Of a stretch of DNA of 64,000 nt, positions 57,540-64,000 are shown one piece after another. Made by a program: the position numbers and the translations under genes. Source of the stretch: Levilactobacillus suantsaiihabitans (GTDB taxonomy: Bacteria > Bacillota > Bacilli > Lactobacillales > Lactobacillaceae); assembly GCF_004745505.1 (NCBI RefSeq), contig NZ_RKLX01000013.1:1-64000 (forward strand), given 5' to 3'. The notes below the pieces were generated by a model, which saw only the letters and a list, made by a program, of their open reading frames with translations, made no database searches and was not told the origin of the DNA. Each line of letters opens with the position of its first letter. Within the stretch, counting starts at the first letter, position 1.

Positions 57540-58772
57540 ATGGAAACCACCACGCAAGACCACGCGCTTAACACGCACCAGAAATGGACGATTGCTTCGA
57601 CTTCGGCGGGATTCGCCCTGGAGAATATGGACGTCATGTTCTTATCATTCGCCCTCTCCTCAATCATCGCCGATCTGCACATCAGCGGGGCCCAGGCCGG
57701 TCTGATCTCATCGATCACCAACCTGGGGATGCTCGTGGGGGGTGTTTTGTTTGGCATCTTGGCCGACCGCTTCGGCCGCGTCCGCACCTTCTCGCACACC
57801 ATCTTCATTTTCGCCTTCGCAACGGCGGCCATGGGGTTCGCCAGCAATATCACCTGGATCTACGTCTTCCGGTTTCTGGCTGGCGTCGGCGCCGGTGGGG
57901 AATACGGCGTGGGCATCACGCTGATTGCTGAAAGCTTCTCGCGTGACAAGATTGGCAAGATGACCTCGGTGGCCGCGATTGGCGGTCAAATTGGCGCCAT
58001 CCTGGCCGCCGTGGCTGCGGCATTTATCATCCCCGCGCTGGGCTGGAAAGCCCTGTTCGTCTTGGGCCTGGTCCCAGTGGCTCTGACCTACTTCATCCGG
58101 CGGCACCTGCACGAAAGCGACGAATTCTTGGCCGCCAAGCAAGCACCCCGCGACCAACAAAAGCCGGTCCAGATTCGTGCCCTGTTTAAGACACCCAAGC
58201 TGGCCTACCAAACGGTGGCACTGATGATCATGGTCATCGTTCAAATCGCCGGTTACTTTGGGCTGATGAACTGGCTGCCAGCCATCATGCAACAGAAACT
58301 GGGCCTGACGGTTTCCGGGTCCTCGGTCTGGATGATTGCGACGATTGTCGGCATGAGCATTGGCATGATGACCTTTGGGAGCATCCTGGATTACTTCGGG
58401 CCGCGACGCGCATTTGGCATCTTCCTGATTGCCTCGGCCATCGCCGTCTTCAGTATCACTCTGGCCTTCAACCAACTGACTTTAGTACTGGCCGGCGCCA
58501 TCATCGGTTTCTTCTCTAACGGGATGTTCGGCGGATACGGCGCGGTCATCAGCCGCCTCTACCCGACCGAGATTCGCTCAACGGCCAACAACGTGATTGT
58601 CAACGTTGGGCGGGCCATCGGCGGATTCTCCTCCGTGGCGATCGGTTTTTTGATGGACCACTACACGCTGACCGTGGTCATGGGCTTCCTGTCCGTACTC
58701 TACATCATCAGCTTCACGGTCATGCTCACGATTCCCAGCCTTCGTAAAATGGGCGTTGTCAACGAAGATTAA
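57540..58772 (+). CDS. MFS transporter (sugar/organic acid symporter type)
   Basis: 410 residues, 12 membrane helices. The loop 2-3 motif is GILADRFGRVRTFS and RFLAGVGAGGEYGVGITLIAE is the helix 4 motif of the sugar/acid-proton symporter group, close to aromatic acid or sialic acid carriers (AAHS/SHS). The second half has SILDYFGPRRAFG and YGAVISRLYPTEIRSTANN. The substrate is not predictable. GGAGG lies ahead of the ATG. It stands alone with its own terminator. Confidence 0.9.
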   Translation: METTTQDHALNTHQKWTIASTSAGFALENMDVMFLSFALSSIIADLHISGAQAGLISSITNLGMLVGGVLFGILADRFGRVRTFSHTIFIFAFATAAMGFASNITWIYVFRFLAGVGAGGEYGVGITLIAESFSRDKIGKMTSVAAIGGQIGAILAAVAAAFIIPALGWKALFVLGLVPVALTYFIRRHLHESDEFLAAKQAPRDQQKPVQIRALFKTPKLAYQTVALMIMVIVQIAGYFGLMNWLPAIMQQKLGLTVSGSSVWMIATIVGMSIGMMTFGSILDYFGPRRAFGIFLIASAIAVFSITLAFNQLTLVLAGAIIGFFSNGMFGGYGAVISRLYPTEIRSTANNVIVNVGRAIGGFSSVAIGFLMDHYTLTVVMGFLSVLYIISFTVMLTIPSLRKMGVVNED

Positions 58773-58786
58773 GTAAACACAAAACT

Positions 58787-58828
58787 GGCCCCCGGTGCCG
58801 TCATTTGGACGGTGCCGGGGGCCTTTTC
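58787..58828. terminator. Bidirectional terminator between MFS and pepI
   Basis: GGCCCCCGGTGCCGTC pairs with GGACGGTGCCGGGGGCC around ATTT, followed by TTTTCC. Confidence 0.92.
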
Positions 58829-58834
58829 CTTTGC

Positions 58835-59719
58835 CTAATCTTGTGCCGCCAACCACGCCGTTAAGCGTGCGAAATACGCCGGTGTCTCGTCGATAAACGC
58901 CATGTGACGACTGTGGGCAAACAACGTCCAGGTCGCGTGGGGCAAGGCATCGACCATGGTCTTGGCGACTAGCGGTGTGCACAGGTCATTGGTGCCGCTG
59001 GTCACCAACGTGGGCGTCGTCACCCGCGCTAATTTGGCCGTGTAATCATAGTCGCTGAGCGTGCCCGTGGGGACATACTCGTTGGGCCCCCACGCCACGT
59101 TGTACGCGGCCGTACCTGCCCGCTTGGGGCGGCGCAAGAATTCGGGTGAATCCGCTGTGATTGGCCCCGCCGCGTGCGCCAGCATGTAGCGCTCATTGGC
59201 TGCCAGGTAGGCCGGCGCGGTAAAATCGCCGCTGGCTTCGGCCTGGGCGATAGCGGTTTGGTCGGCCGGCGCCATGAATTTGATCAGCCGGTGCTGTTCT
59301 TGCCGCCACAGGGCCGCCGACGATAGTGTGCTGGCTAGAATCAGGCTCTGAATGCCGGCCGGGTGGTGGTCACACAGGTAAATGATGGCCAGCATGCCAC
59401 CCCAGGATTGCCCCAGTAAATGCACGCGTTTTAGCCCCAAATATTGACGCAACGCCGTTAGTTCCGCCACCCAGGTGTCCGCGCGCCACAGGCTGGCGTC
59501 GTCGGGCATACTCGAGCGACCACAACCCAACTGATCATACATGACGACCGGTCGCCCCGTTTGTGCCGCCAGTTGGTCGAACACTTCAAAATAGTTGTGG
59601 GTCGACCCCGGTCCGCCGTGTAACAGGAGTAAGGGCGTTGATCCGGCCGTCAAATCCCCGACGACCCGGTAATACGTTTGGTACTGGCGAAACGGCATGA
59701 ATCCGTCGTGAACTTGCAT
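58835..59719 (-). CDS. pepI: Proline iminopeptidase (S33)
   Basis: 294 residues of the alpha/beta hydrolase fold. The nucleophile elbow is GQSWGGMLA near residue 104, the oxyanion motif is LLLHGGPGSTHNYF, and the Asp and His of the triad are in TSGTNDLCTP and FAHSRHMAFID. It removes N-terminal proline from peptides in the cytoplasm and so completes casein peptide use. It is co-transcribed with the MarR gene directly upstream (one base apart). Confidence 0.94.
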   Translation of the reverse strand: MQVHDGFMPFRQYQTYYRVVGDLTAGSTPLLLLHGGPGSTHNYFEVFDQLAAQTGRPVVMYDQLGCGRSSMPDDASLWRADTWVAELTALRQYLGLKRVHLLGQSWGGMLAIIYLCDHHPAGIQSLILASTLSSAALWRQEQHRLIKFMAPADQTAIAQAEASGDFTAPAYLAANERYMLAHAAGPITADSPEFLRRPKRAGTAAYNVAWGPNEYVPTGTLSDYDYTAKLARVTTPTLVTSGTNDLCTPLVAKTMVDALPHATWTLFAHSRHMAFIDETPAYFARLTAWLAAQD

Positions 59720-59720
59720 A

Positions 59721-60152
59721 CTACCCCTCCAATCCGCGCTGGGCCGCCGTTAACAGCGCCAACAACTCACGCTGCTGAGCGGTGTTCAGTTCCACGGTCA
59801 ACTGCTGATAAACGTCGGCGCGCGCTCGTTCAAAGGCGGCGACGACCCGTTGACCACTCACGGTCAAATACAATTGCTTGTTGCGGGTATTGTCGGTGGG
59901 CACCCGCCGCACGATGTATCCCGCCGTCTCCAATTTCTTTAAAAAGGCCGAGACCGTGGCCGCCCGCCGCTGCAAAACGTCCACGATATCGCGTTGGATC
60001 AACCCCGGGCGCTCATCGATCAGCTGTAACACGACTGCCTGCTGCGGCGTTACTGCCGCGTCATCGGCTAATGTGGCCGCAATTTGCCGCTGTTCGGCGA
60101 GAAAAATCTCCCGAATCCGCGTGCTGATAGCCTGACTATTTTCCGTTGCCAT
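59721..60152 (-). CDS. MarR family regulator
   Basis: 143 residues from ATG 60152, with GAGGTGATT ahead. The winged helix is DERPGLIQRDIVDVLQRRAATVSAFLKKLE with the wing GYIVRRVPTDNTRNKQLYLT. It is transcribed together with pepI. Two palindromic sites upstream point to autoregulation, so it probably controls pepI in response to an unknown small molecule. Confidence 0.9.
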   Translation of the reverse strand: MATENSQAISTRIREIFLAEQRQIAATLADDAAVTPQQAVVLQLIDERPGLIQRDIVDVLQRRAATVSAFLKKLETAGYIVRRVPTDNTRNKQLYLTVSGQRVVAAFERARADVYQQLTVELNTAQQRELLALLTAAQRGLEG

Positions 60153-60197
60153 TGGAATCACCTCGCCCTTAGTTTACCAAAGAGTTTGGTGGAAATA

Positions 60198-60267
60198 CAG
60201 TTAGACGGACTAACTGAATCGACGGCTGATGAAGTTTGGTGTAGTTTGACTAACTGTTAGATAAACT
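60198..60267. promoter_or_regulatory. MarR operators upstream of marR-pepI
   Basis: Site 1: CAGTTAGacggaCTAACTG (60198-60216). Site 2: CTAACTGTTAG (60250-60260), inside a longer inverted repeat from AGTTT at 60243 to AAACT at 60267. Confidence 0.72.
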
Positions 60268-60401
60268 AACTATGCAAAAGACGTTTAAGAGCAGATAGAA
60301 TCCTTCCTCATCACGCGCGATACGAGTCGCTGCTTTTTCCAGGTGTCACCTAGTCGACCCTCCGCCATGACGGTGTCCGGTTCCACGCTCATCCGTAAAA
60401 A

Positions 60402-60455
60402 AATTAAAAACTAGGTAAGCATCCCGCATTACTGCGGATTCTCGCCTAGTTTCAC
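60402..60455. terminator. Hairpin with AAACTAGG / CCTAGTTT arms
   Basis: AAACTAGG and CCTAGTTT enclose an inner CCGCATTACTGCGG stem. It lies at the 3' side of a dead membrane-protein fragment and probably was its terminator. Confidence 0.6.
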
Positions 60456-60474
60456 GCCATCTTACTGTAGCCAT

Positions 60475-60652
60475 TTATTTTCGTGGTCTGGCCATTAGGT
60501 ACCCACCAAGTACATTTACCGCAACTAAGAGCGTTACGGCTTGCCAGGTAATCTTAAACTGGGTGAGTAAAATGATGCTCGTATAGAGAAAAATCATCAC
60601 CGAATTTAACCAAACACTATTAAATAGACTGAGGTGGGACTGGTAATAGCCA
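60475..60652 (-). pseudogene. C-terminal fragment of a small membrane protein
   Basis: A frame of about 58 codons ending in TAA at 60475 encodes two hydrophobic helices (NSVMIFLYTSIILLTQFKIT, then WQAVTLLVAVNVLGGYLMAR). Upstream it meets a TAG and there is no ribosome site or start before the first helix. It looks like the tail of a longer membrane protein whose 5' part is deleted. Family unknown. Confidence 0.5.
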
Positions 60653-60689
60653 CGCTACTCACAGCGCCTACAGTTCAAAGGGAATACCT

Positions 60690-60741
60690 AAAAACTCACC
60701 AGCCGCCTTTCACAAAAGCTGAAAGCGGCTGGTGAGTTTTG
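60690..60741. terminator. Strong terminator (AAAACTCACCAGCC / GGCTGGTGAGTTTT)
   Basis: The stem also pairs GCttTCA with TGAAAGC inside, over about 20 bp, with T and A runs on both sides. It would end rsgA transcription. Confidence 0.88.
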
Positions 60742-60787
60742 CTTGCTGGTGATATTCCTTAAGAAAGTTCTGCTACCTCATGACAGT

Positions 60788-60803
60788 TGTTCCACGTGAA
60801 ACA
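60788..60803. promoter_or_regulatory. Perfect parS-like site
   Basis: TGTTCCACGTGAAACA, identical to the site at 55772, again touching a stop codon (rsgA). Confidence 0.75.
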
Positions 60804-61865
60804 CTAGCGGCGTTTTCCCCGCTTTACGTGGTCCATAACCTGTTTCATTGCCCGCTTGCTGCCAAAGTTCCGGGCAATCTTAGCATTTTCCCGTTCACGG
60901 GCATTCATCCCGTTGTAGGCCAATTCACGCTGAAGTTTTTGGTAACTAGCCAGGCGCTCGGCAGTCAATTGTCCCGCGGCTAAAGCAGCCTGGACGGCAC
61001 ACCCCGGTTCCGTTTGGTGGGTACAATTGCGGAACTTGCAGTGACGGGCCAGCGCCGTGATGTCGGCGAAGGCTTGGTCCAAATTGCCACCTTGGACCTG
61101 AAGTTCGCGCATTCCCGGGGTGTCGATCACCACCCCACCCGCTGGCAAACGCAAGAGTTCGCGCGCGGTCGTGGCGTGACGGCCCTTATCATCATCGGCG
61201 CGAATCGCGCGGGTAGCTAGCTGGTCGCTTCCCAATAGCTGGTTGATCAGCGTGGATTTGCCCACGCCTGAAGACCCAATGAACGACACCGTCTGATTGC
61301 CTGTCACATAAGCCTTCAACGAAGCAATCCCGGCACCAGTCTGGGCGGAGCACGTCAGGACGTCTACGCCCAGTGTCACCGACGCCAGTTCCGCCAACTT
61401 CGCCGCCACATCGACACACAAGTCAGCCTTCGTCAGGACCACGACCGGCACGGCGCCGCTATCCCACGCCATCGTCAAATAACGTTCGATGCGTCGCACG
61501 TTGAAGTTCGCGTTGAGCGACATGCAAATGAAAATGGTATCGACGTTGGCGGCAATCACTTGACCGCCCGCTTGGCCCACTGCCCCTCGAATCAAAACGC
61601 TTTGGCGCGGCAAGACCCGCTGAATCATCGCAGGCGACTGGGTGGCAGTCACGGCGACCCAGTCCCCCACCGCGGGAAAATCAGTCGATTGCCGCAACTC
61701 ATGGCTGAGCCGCCCTGCAACCTGGGCCGGCCGACTGCCCTGCGTCGTCATCACCTGGTACAACTCCCGGTGTTGGGCCGTGACCCGAGCCAGCGTTTGG
61801 TCGGGTAGCGTTACTTGGGTCAATAAATCAGGCGTGGCGCCAAAATCTTGTAAATCAATGGTCAA
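60804..61865 (-). CDS. rsgA: Ribosome small subunit-dependent GTPase A
   Basis: 353 residues with a TTG start after AAAGGAACC. The circularly permuted GTPase order is seen: G4 VLTKADLC (NKxD variant), then G1 IGSSGVGKSTLINQLLG, then G3 DTPGMREL. The N-terminal OB fold is residues 30-90 (GDWVAVTA), and the C-terminal zinc knuckle is CKFRNCTHQTEPGCAV. It matures the 30S subunit. The last 40 residues are very basic. One gene, own terminator. Confidence 0.95.
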   Translation of the reverse strand: MTIDLQDFGATPDLLTQVTLPDQTLARVTAQHRELYQVMTTQGSRPAQVAGRLSHELRQSTDFPAVGDWVAVTATQSPAMIQRVLPRQSVLIRGAVGQAGGQVIAANVDTIFICMSLNANFNVRRIERYLTMAWDSGAVPVVVLTKADLCVDVAAKLAELASVTLGVDVLTCSAQTGAGIASLKAYVTGNQTVSFIGSSGVGKSTLINQLLGSDQLATRAIRADDDKGRHATTARELLRLPAGGVVIDTPGMRELQVQGGNLDQAFADITALARHCKFRNCTHQTEPGCAVQAALAAGQLTAERLASYQKLQRELAYNGMNARERENAKIARNFGSKRAMKQVMDHVKRGKRR

Positions 61866-62215
61866 TTTAATCGGTTCCTTTCGTCAATGGCGGTCCCCGC
61901 ACGGTTGACGAACGCTGCTAATTTTGGGTCACAAAAAGAGCGCAGTCGAAACTACGCCCGAGATTTTGGGCGCTCGACCGTCAGCGATTCGTTCTAACCA
62001 TTACGGGCACACTAAACACAGCGGGAAATTCCCCACTTTTTAGCATCCTGCGTAACGCTTAGCAAACGACTGACATCGAGCAACCCTCCGATTCATTTAA
62101 TTGCCATTACATTACCATGGTCAAACGCCGGTTGTCAACAGCCATGCACAGCGGTGTTCAACCATTCTACTCAACCTTCAGCCGAAACATCCGCCGGCCA
62201 CCAGCTGGTCCACGC
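61866..62215. other. Gap between rsgA and the TetM-like gene
   Basis: It holds a possible hairpin (GAGCGCAG at 61939 with GGGCGCTC near 61970) that would end the TetM-like transcript or act as a leader of rsgA, and a lone CAACCTTCAG near 62174 that equals an L element end but has no L sequence beside it. No gene is seen. Confidence 0.45.
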
Positions 62216-64000
62216 TCATTGATCCAACGCCCGCAACGCCGCGGGTGAATAGGCATAATCGACGTGCGCCATGGCCGGCACCTCGTCCCATGGCACGGGA
62301 TAGCCGGCACCATGCGCACAGAACACGGAGTCCGGCGTGTTTGGTAGATCCGCCACAGGGGCGTAGTCCTGTTCGGCCACGATGTCATCCTGGTTGTGAC
62401 ACGGCCGGTAGCCGTCGACCAAACATTCCAGTTGGCCCTTGCCGTGGGTGTAAGCCTGCACCGCTTGGGCGTAGTCTTGCATCTCAGCGACCGGCGCCGT
62501 CCCCGTCAAGACGACCATGCCAGCCGTGCTGGTTGTGCCATCGGGCGTGTCAAATTGCCCGTGCATCCGCTGGATATCGTTCATGGCCCGGCCAACCTGG
62601 TCTTGGCCAATTTCCAAGCGGAACTGATACCACGGTTCCAGCAGCTGACAGGCTTGTTTGGCCCGCAACATCATCAGGCCTTGCCGGACTGCTCGCCAAG
62701 TGGCCTCGCGAAAGTCGCCGCCGACCGAGTGAACGATGCTGGCGCGCCCGGTGACCAGCGTGATCTTCACGTCGGTCAGGGGTGCCCCGACCAAAACGCC
62801 CAGCTGTTCCTTGGCACGCAGATTGGTAAGGACTTGGTGCTGCCAGTTTTTCCCTAAGATCTCTAACGAGCAGTCGGCGGCAAACGTCAGCCCGCTGCCC
62901 CGCGGCGTGGGTTCCAGTAGTAAATGGACCTCCGCGTAGTGCCGCAGCGGTTCGAAATGCCCAACGCCCTCCACCGGCTGGGTGATGGTCTCCTTGTAAA
63001 GGATGCTCCCGGCGCCAAAGCCAATCGTCAGGTTGAACCGGTCGCGCAACAGCTGTTGCAAGATCTCCAATTGCACGCTGCCCATGATTTGGACGCGAAT
63101 CTCCTGGAGTTGTTGAGACCAGGTCACGTGCAGCTGCGGATCCTCGTCTTCGAGTTCCTGCAGGACCGTCAAACAGTGATGCAGGTCGTTGTCACCAGGG
63201 TCCACCGTGTAGGTCAAGACTGGTTGGATCTCCGGCGTGCGCCCCGCGGCCTGTTGGCCTAAGCCCTGTCCCGGATGAGTAGCCGTCAGGTTCGGAATGG
63301 CACAGACCTCACCTGCCACGACTTGCGGCTGGACCGTGAACTTGGACCCGTTGTACACCCGCAACTGATTGACCTTTTGCTCGCCCAAAATGACGTCCTT
63401 ATTGGCCAGAACACCTCCGGTCAGACGAATCCAAGTCAGCCGTTCGTCCTGATCGTGAGAGATCTTAAAGACCTTAGCACCAAATTCGGCGGGATAGTGC
63501 TTTTCTTGGGTCCATTTGGACAATCCAGACAAAAAGTCATCAACACCGTCTAATTTCAAGGCTGCCCCAAAGAAACACGGGAAGACCTGGCGGCGCTGAA
63601 TCAACTCGCGGACCGTGTCGTCGGCCAGCTCCCCGGCGTCCAGGTAAGCGGCCAACACGTCATCGTCTTGCATGGCCACATTTTCCGTGGCGTCCGCAGA
63701 CAAGTTGGGCCCGTCAAAGGCGATACAGCCAGGTGAAAAGGTTGCCTGTAGCTGGGCCAACACCCGATCTTGGTCGGCCGTCACGGCGTCCATTTTATTC
63801 ACGAAGATGACCGTGGGCACCTGGTAGTGGTCGAGCAAGCGCCACAGCGTGCGGGTGTAGCCCTGAATGCCATCGGTGGCCGAGACCACCAAAATGGCAT
63901 AGTCCAAGACGCTGAGGACCTGTTCCGTTTGCGAGGCAAAGTCCACATGGCCCGGGGTGTCCAGCAAGGTCAACTGCAGGTCATCATAAGTCAGGCTGGC
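62216..64000 (-). CDS. TetM-like translation factor GTPase (ribosomal protection type), partial
   Basis: The last 595 codons are inside; the start lies beyond the window. LLDTPGHVDFASQTEQVLSV is the G3 motif, IFVNKMDAVTADQDRV the G4 motif, and the later order FSGLSKWTQEKHYPAEFGAK and GSVQLEILQQLLRDRFNLTI follows domains II-V of TetM/TetO. The tail PVPWDEVPAMAHVDYAYSPA is where TetM has its C-terminal helix. Chromosomal relatives of unknown duty are common in lactobacilli, so tetracycline resistance is not certain. Confidence 0.85.
   Translation of the reverse strand, partial: ASLTYDDLQLTLLDTPGHVDFASQTEQVLSVLDYAILVVSATDGIQGYTRTLWRLLDHYQVPTVIFVNKMDAVTADQDRVLAQLQATFSPGCIAFDGPNLSADATENVAMQDDDVLAAYLDAGELADDTVRELIQRRQVFPCFFGAALKLDGVDDFLSGLSKWTQEKHYPAEFGAKVFKISHDQDERLTWIRLTGGVLANKDVILGEQKVNQLRVYNGSKFTVQPQVVAGEVCAIPNLTATHPGQGLGQQAAGRTPEIQPVLTYTVDPGDNDLHHCLTVLQELEDEDPQLHVTWSQQLQEIRVQIMGSVQLEILQQLLRDRFNLTIGFGAGSILYKETITQPVEGVGHFEPLRHYAEVHLLLEPTPRGSGLTFAADCSLEILGKNWQHQVLTNLRAKEQLGVLVGAPLTDVKITLVTGRASIVHSVGGDFREATWRAVRQGLMMLRAKQACQLLEPWYQFRLEIGQDQVGRAMNDIQRMHGQFDTPDGTTSTAGMVVLTGTAPVAEMQDYAQAVQAYTHGKGQLECLVDGYRPCHNQDDIVAEQDYAPVADLPNTPDSVFCAHGAGYPVPWDEVPAMAHVDYAYSPAALRALDQ

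Noticed and set aside
57708-58475. Long minus-strand frame opposite the MFS gene
   Set aside because: It is a shadow of the high-GC MFS gene: rich in His, Arg and Gly, with no hydrophobic core, family motif or ribosome site.
62170-62183. CAACCTTCAG near 62174 as a further L element end
   Set aside because: Neighbouring bases on both sides do not match L, so a chance 10-mer or a very old solo end cannot be told apart.

Overview
This window looks like chromosome of a high-GC heterofermentative lactobacillus (Levilactobacillus-like; genus inferred, not proven). Supporting signs are strong AGGAGG ribosome sites, the overlapping lacL/lacM beta-galactosidase pair, PepI, a GH51 arabinofuranosidase, a T-box leader, a PyrR-type attenuator, cre-like sites and very small basic secreted proteins. 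There are no rRNA or tRNA genes and no CRISPR array. ParS-like 16-mers at six places, two of them perfect, hint at a position in the origin-proximal part of the chromosome.

Layout. 0-13 kb: an IS end inside a long repeat, a ribbon-helix-helix/SPFH pair, a T-box-controlled OppA-like protein, GtrA, CadD-like, an ADP-ribosylglycohydrolase, a LysE exporter and an ABC-F ATPase. 12.4-20.3 kb: a cluster of small redox and detoxification genes (acetyltransferase, NTF2-like, SDR, NAD(P)H-binding proteins, zinc alcohol dehydrogenase, flavodoxin, MFS pump). Six of their promoters share a 19-bp spacer and a central dyad, the signature of one MerR-family activator whose gene is not here. 20-28 kb: F420-type reductase fold, decayed toxin-antitoxin, lacLM, Rrf2/NmrA-like pair, secreted proteins. 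29-36 kb: a four-gene SMC/kleisin/Toprim operon read as a Wadjet (JetABCD / MksBEFG-like) anti-plasmid system, with a LexA-like box inside its promoter. 36-39 kb: arsR-arsA-arsD without arsB. 39-42 kb: an AT-richer TetR/MFS efflux cassette and an ISL3 remnant. 42-53 kb: EamA transporter, abfA, deoR/deoC, yaaA, and a TetR/YhgE pair lying between two copies of the long repeat. 53-64 kb: M23 peptidase, an XRE/ImmA/PIN toxin-antitoxin-like operon, pyrF-pyrE, MFS, PepI/MarR, rsgA and a TetM-like ribosomal protection GTPase running off the end.

The most unusual feature is two families of non-coding dispersed elements. The L element is about 635 bp, is full of nested inverted repeats, has 10-bp terminal inverted repeats (CTGAAGGTTG) and makes 9-bp target duplications. 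It is present in five copies plus a fragment, and two copies inserted within the last codons of a gene so that the element now supplies the stop codon. The S element is about 110-130 bp and nearly fully palindromic, often with an attached terminator hairpin. It is present eight times, always with the same end facing the 3' end of a gene, and it brackets the defence and arsenic operons.
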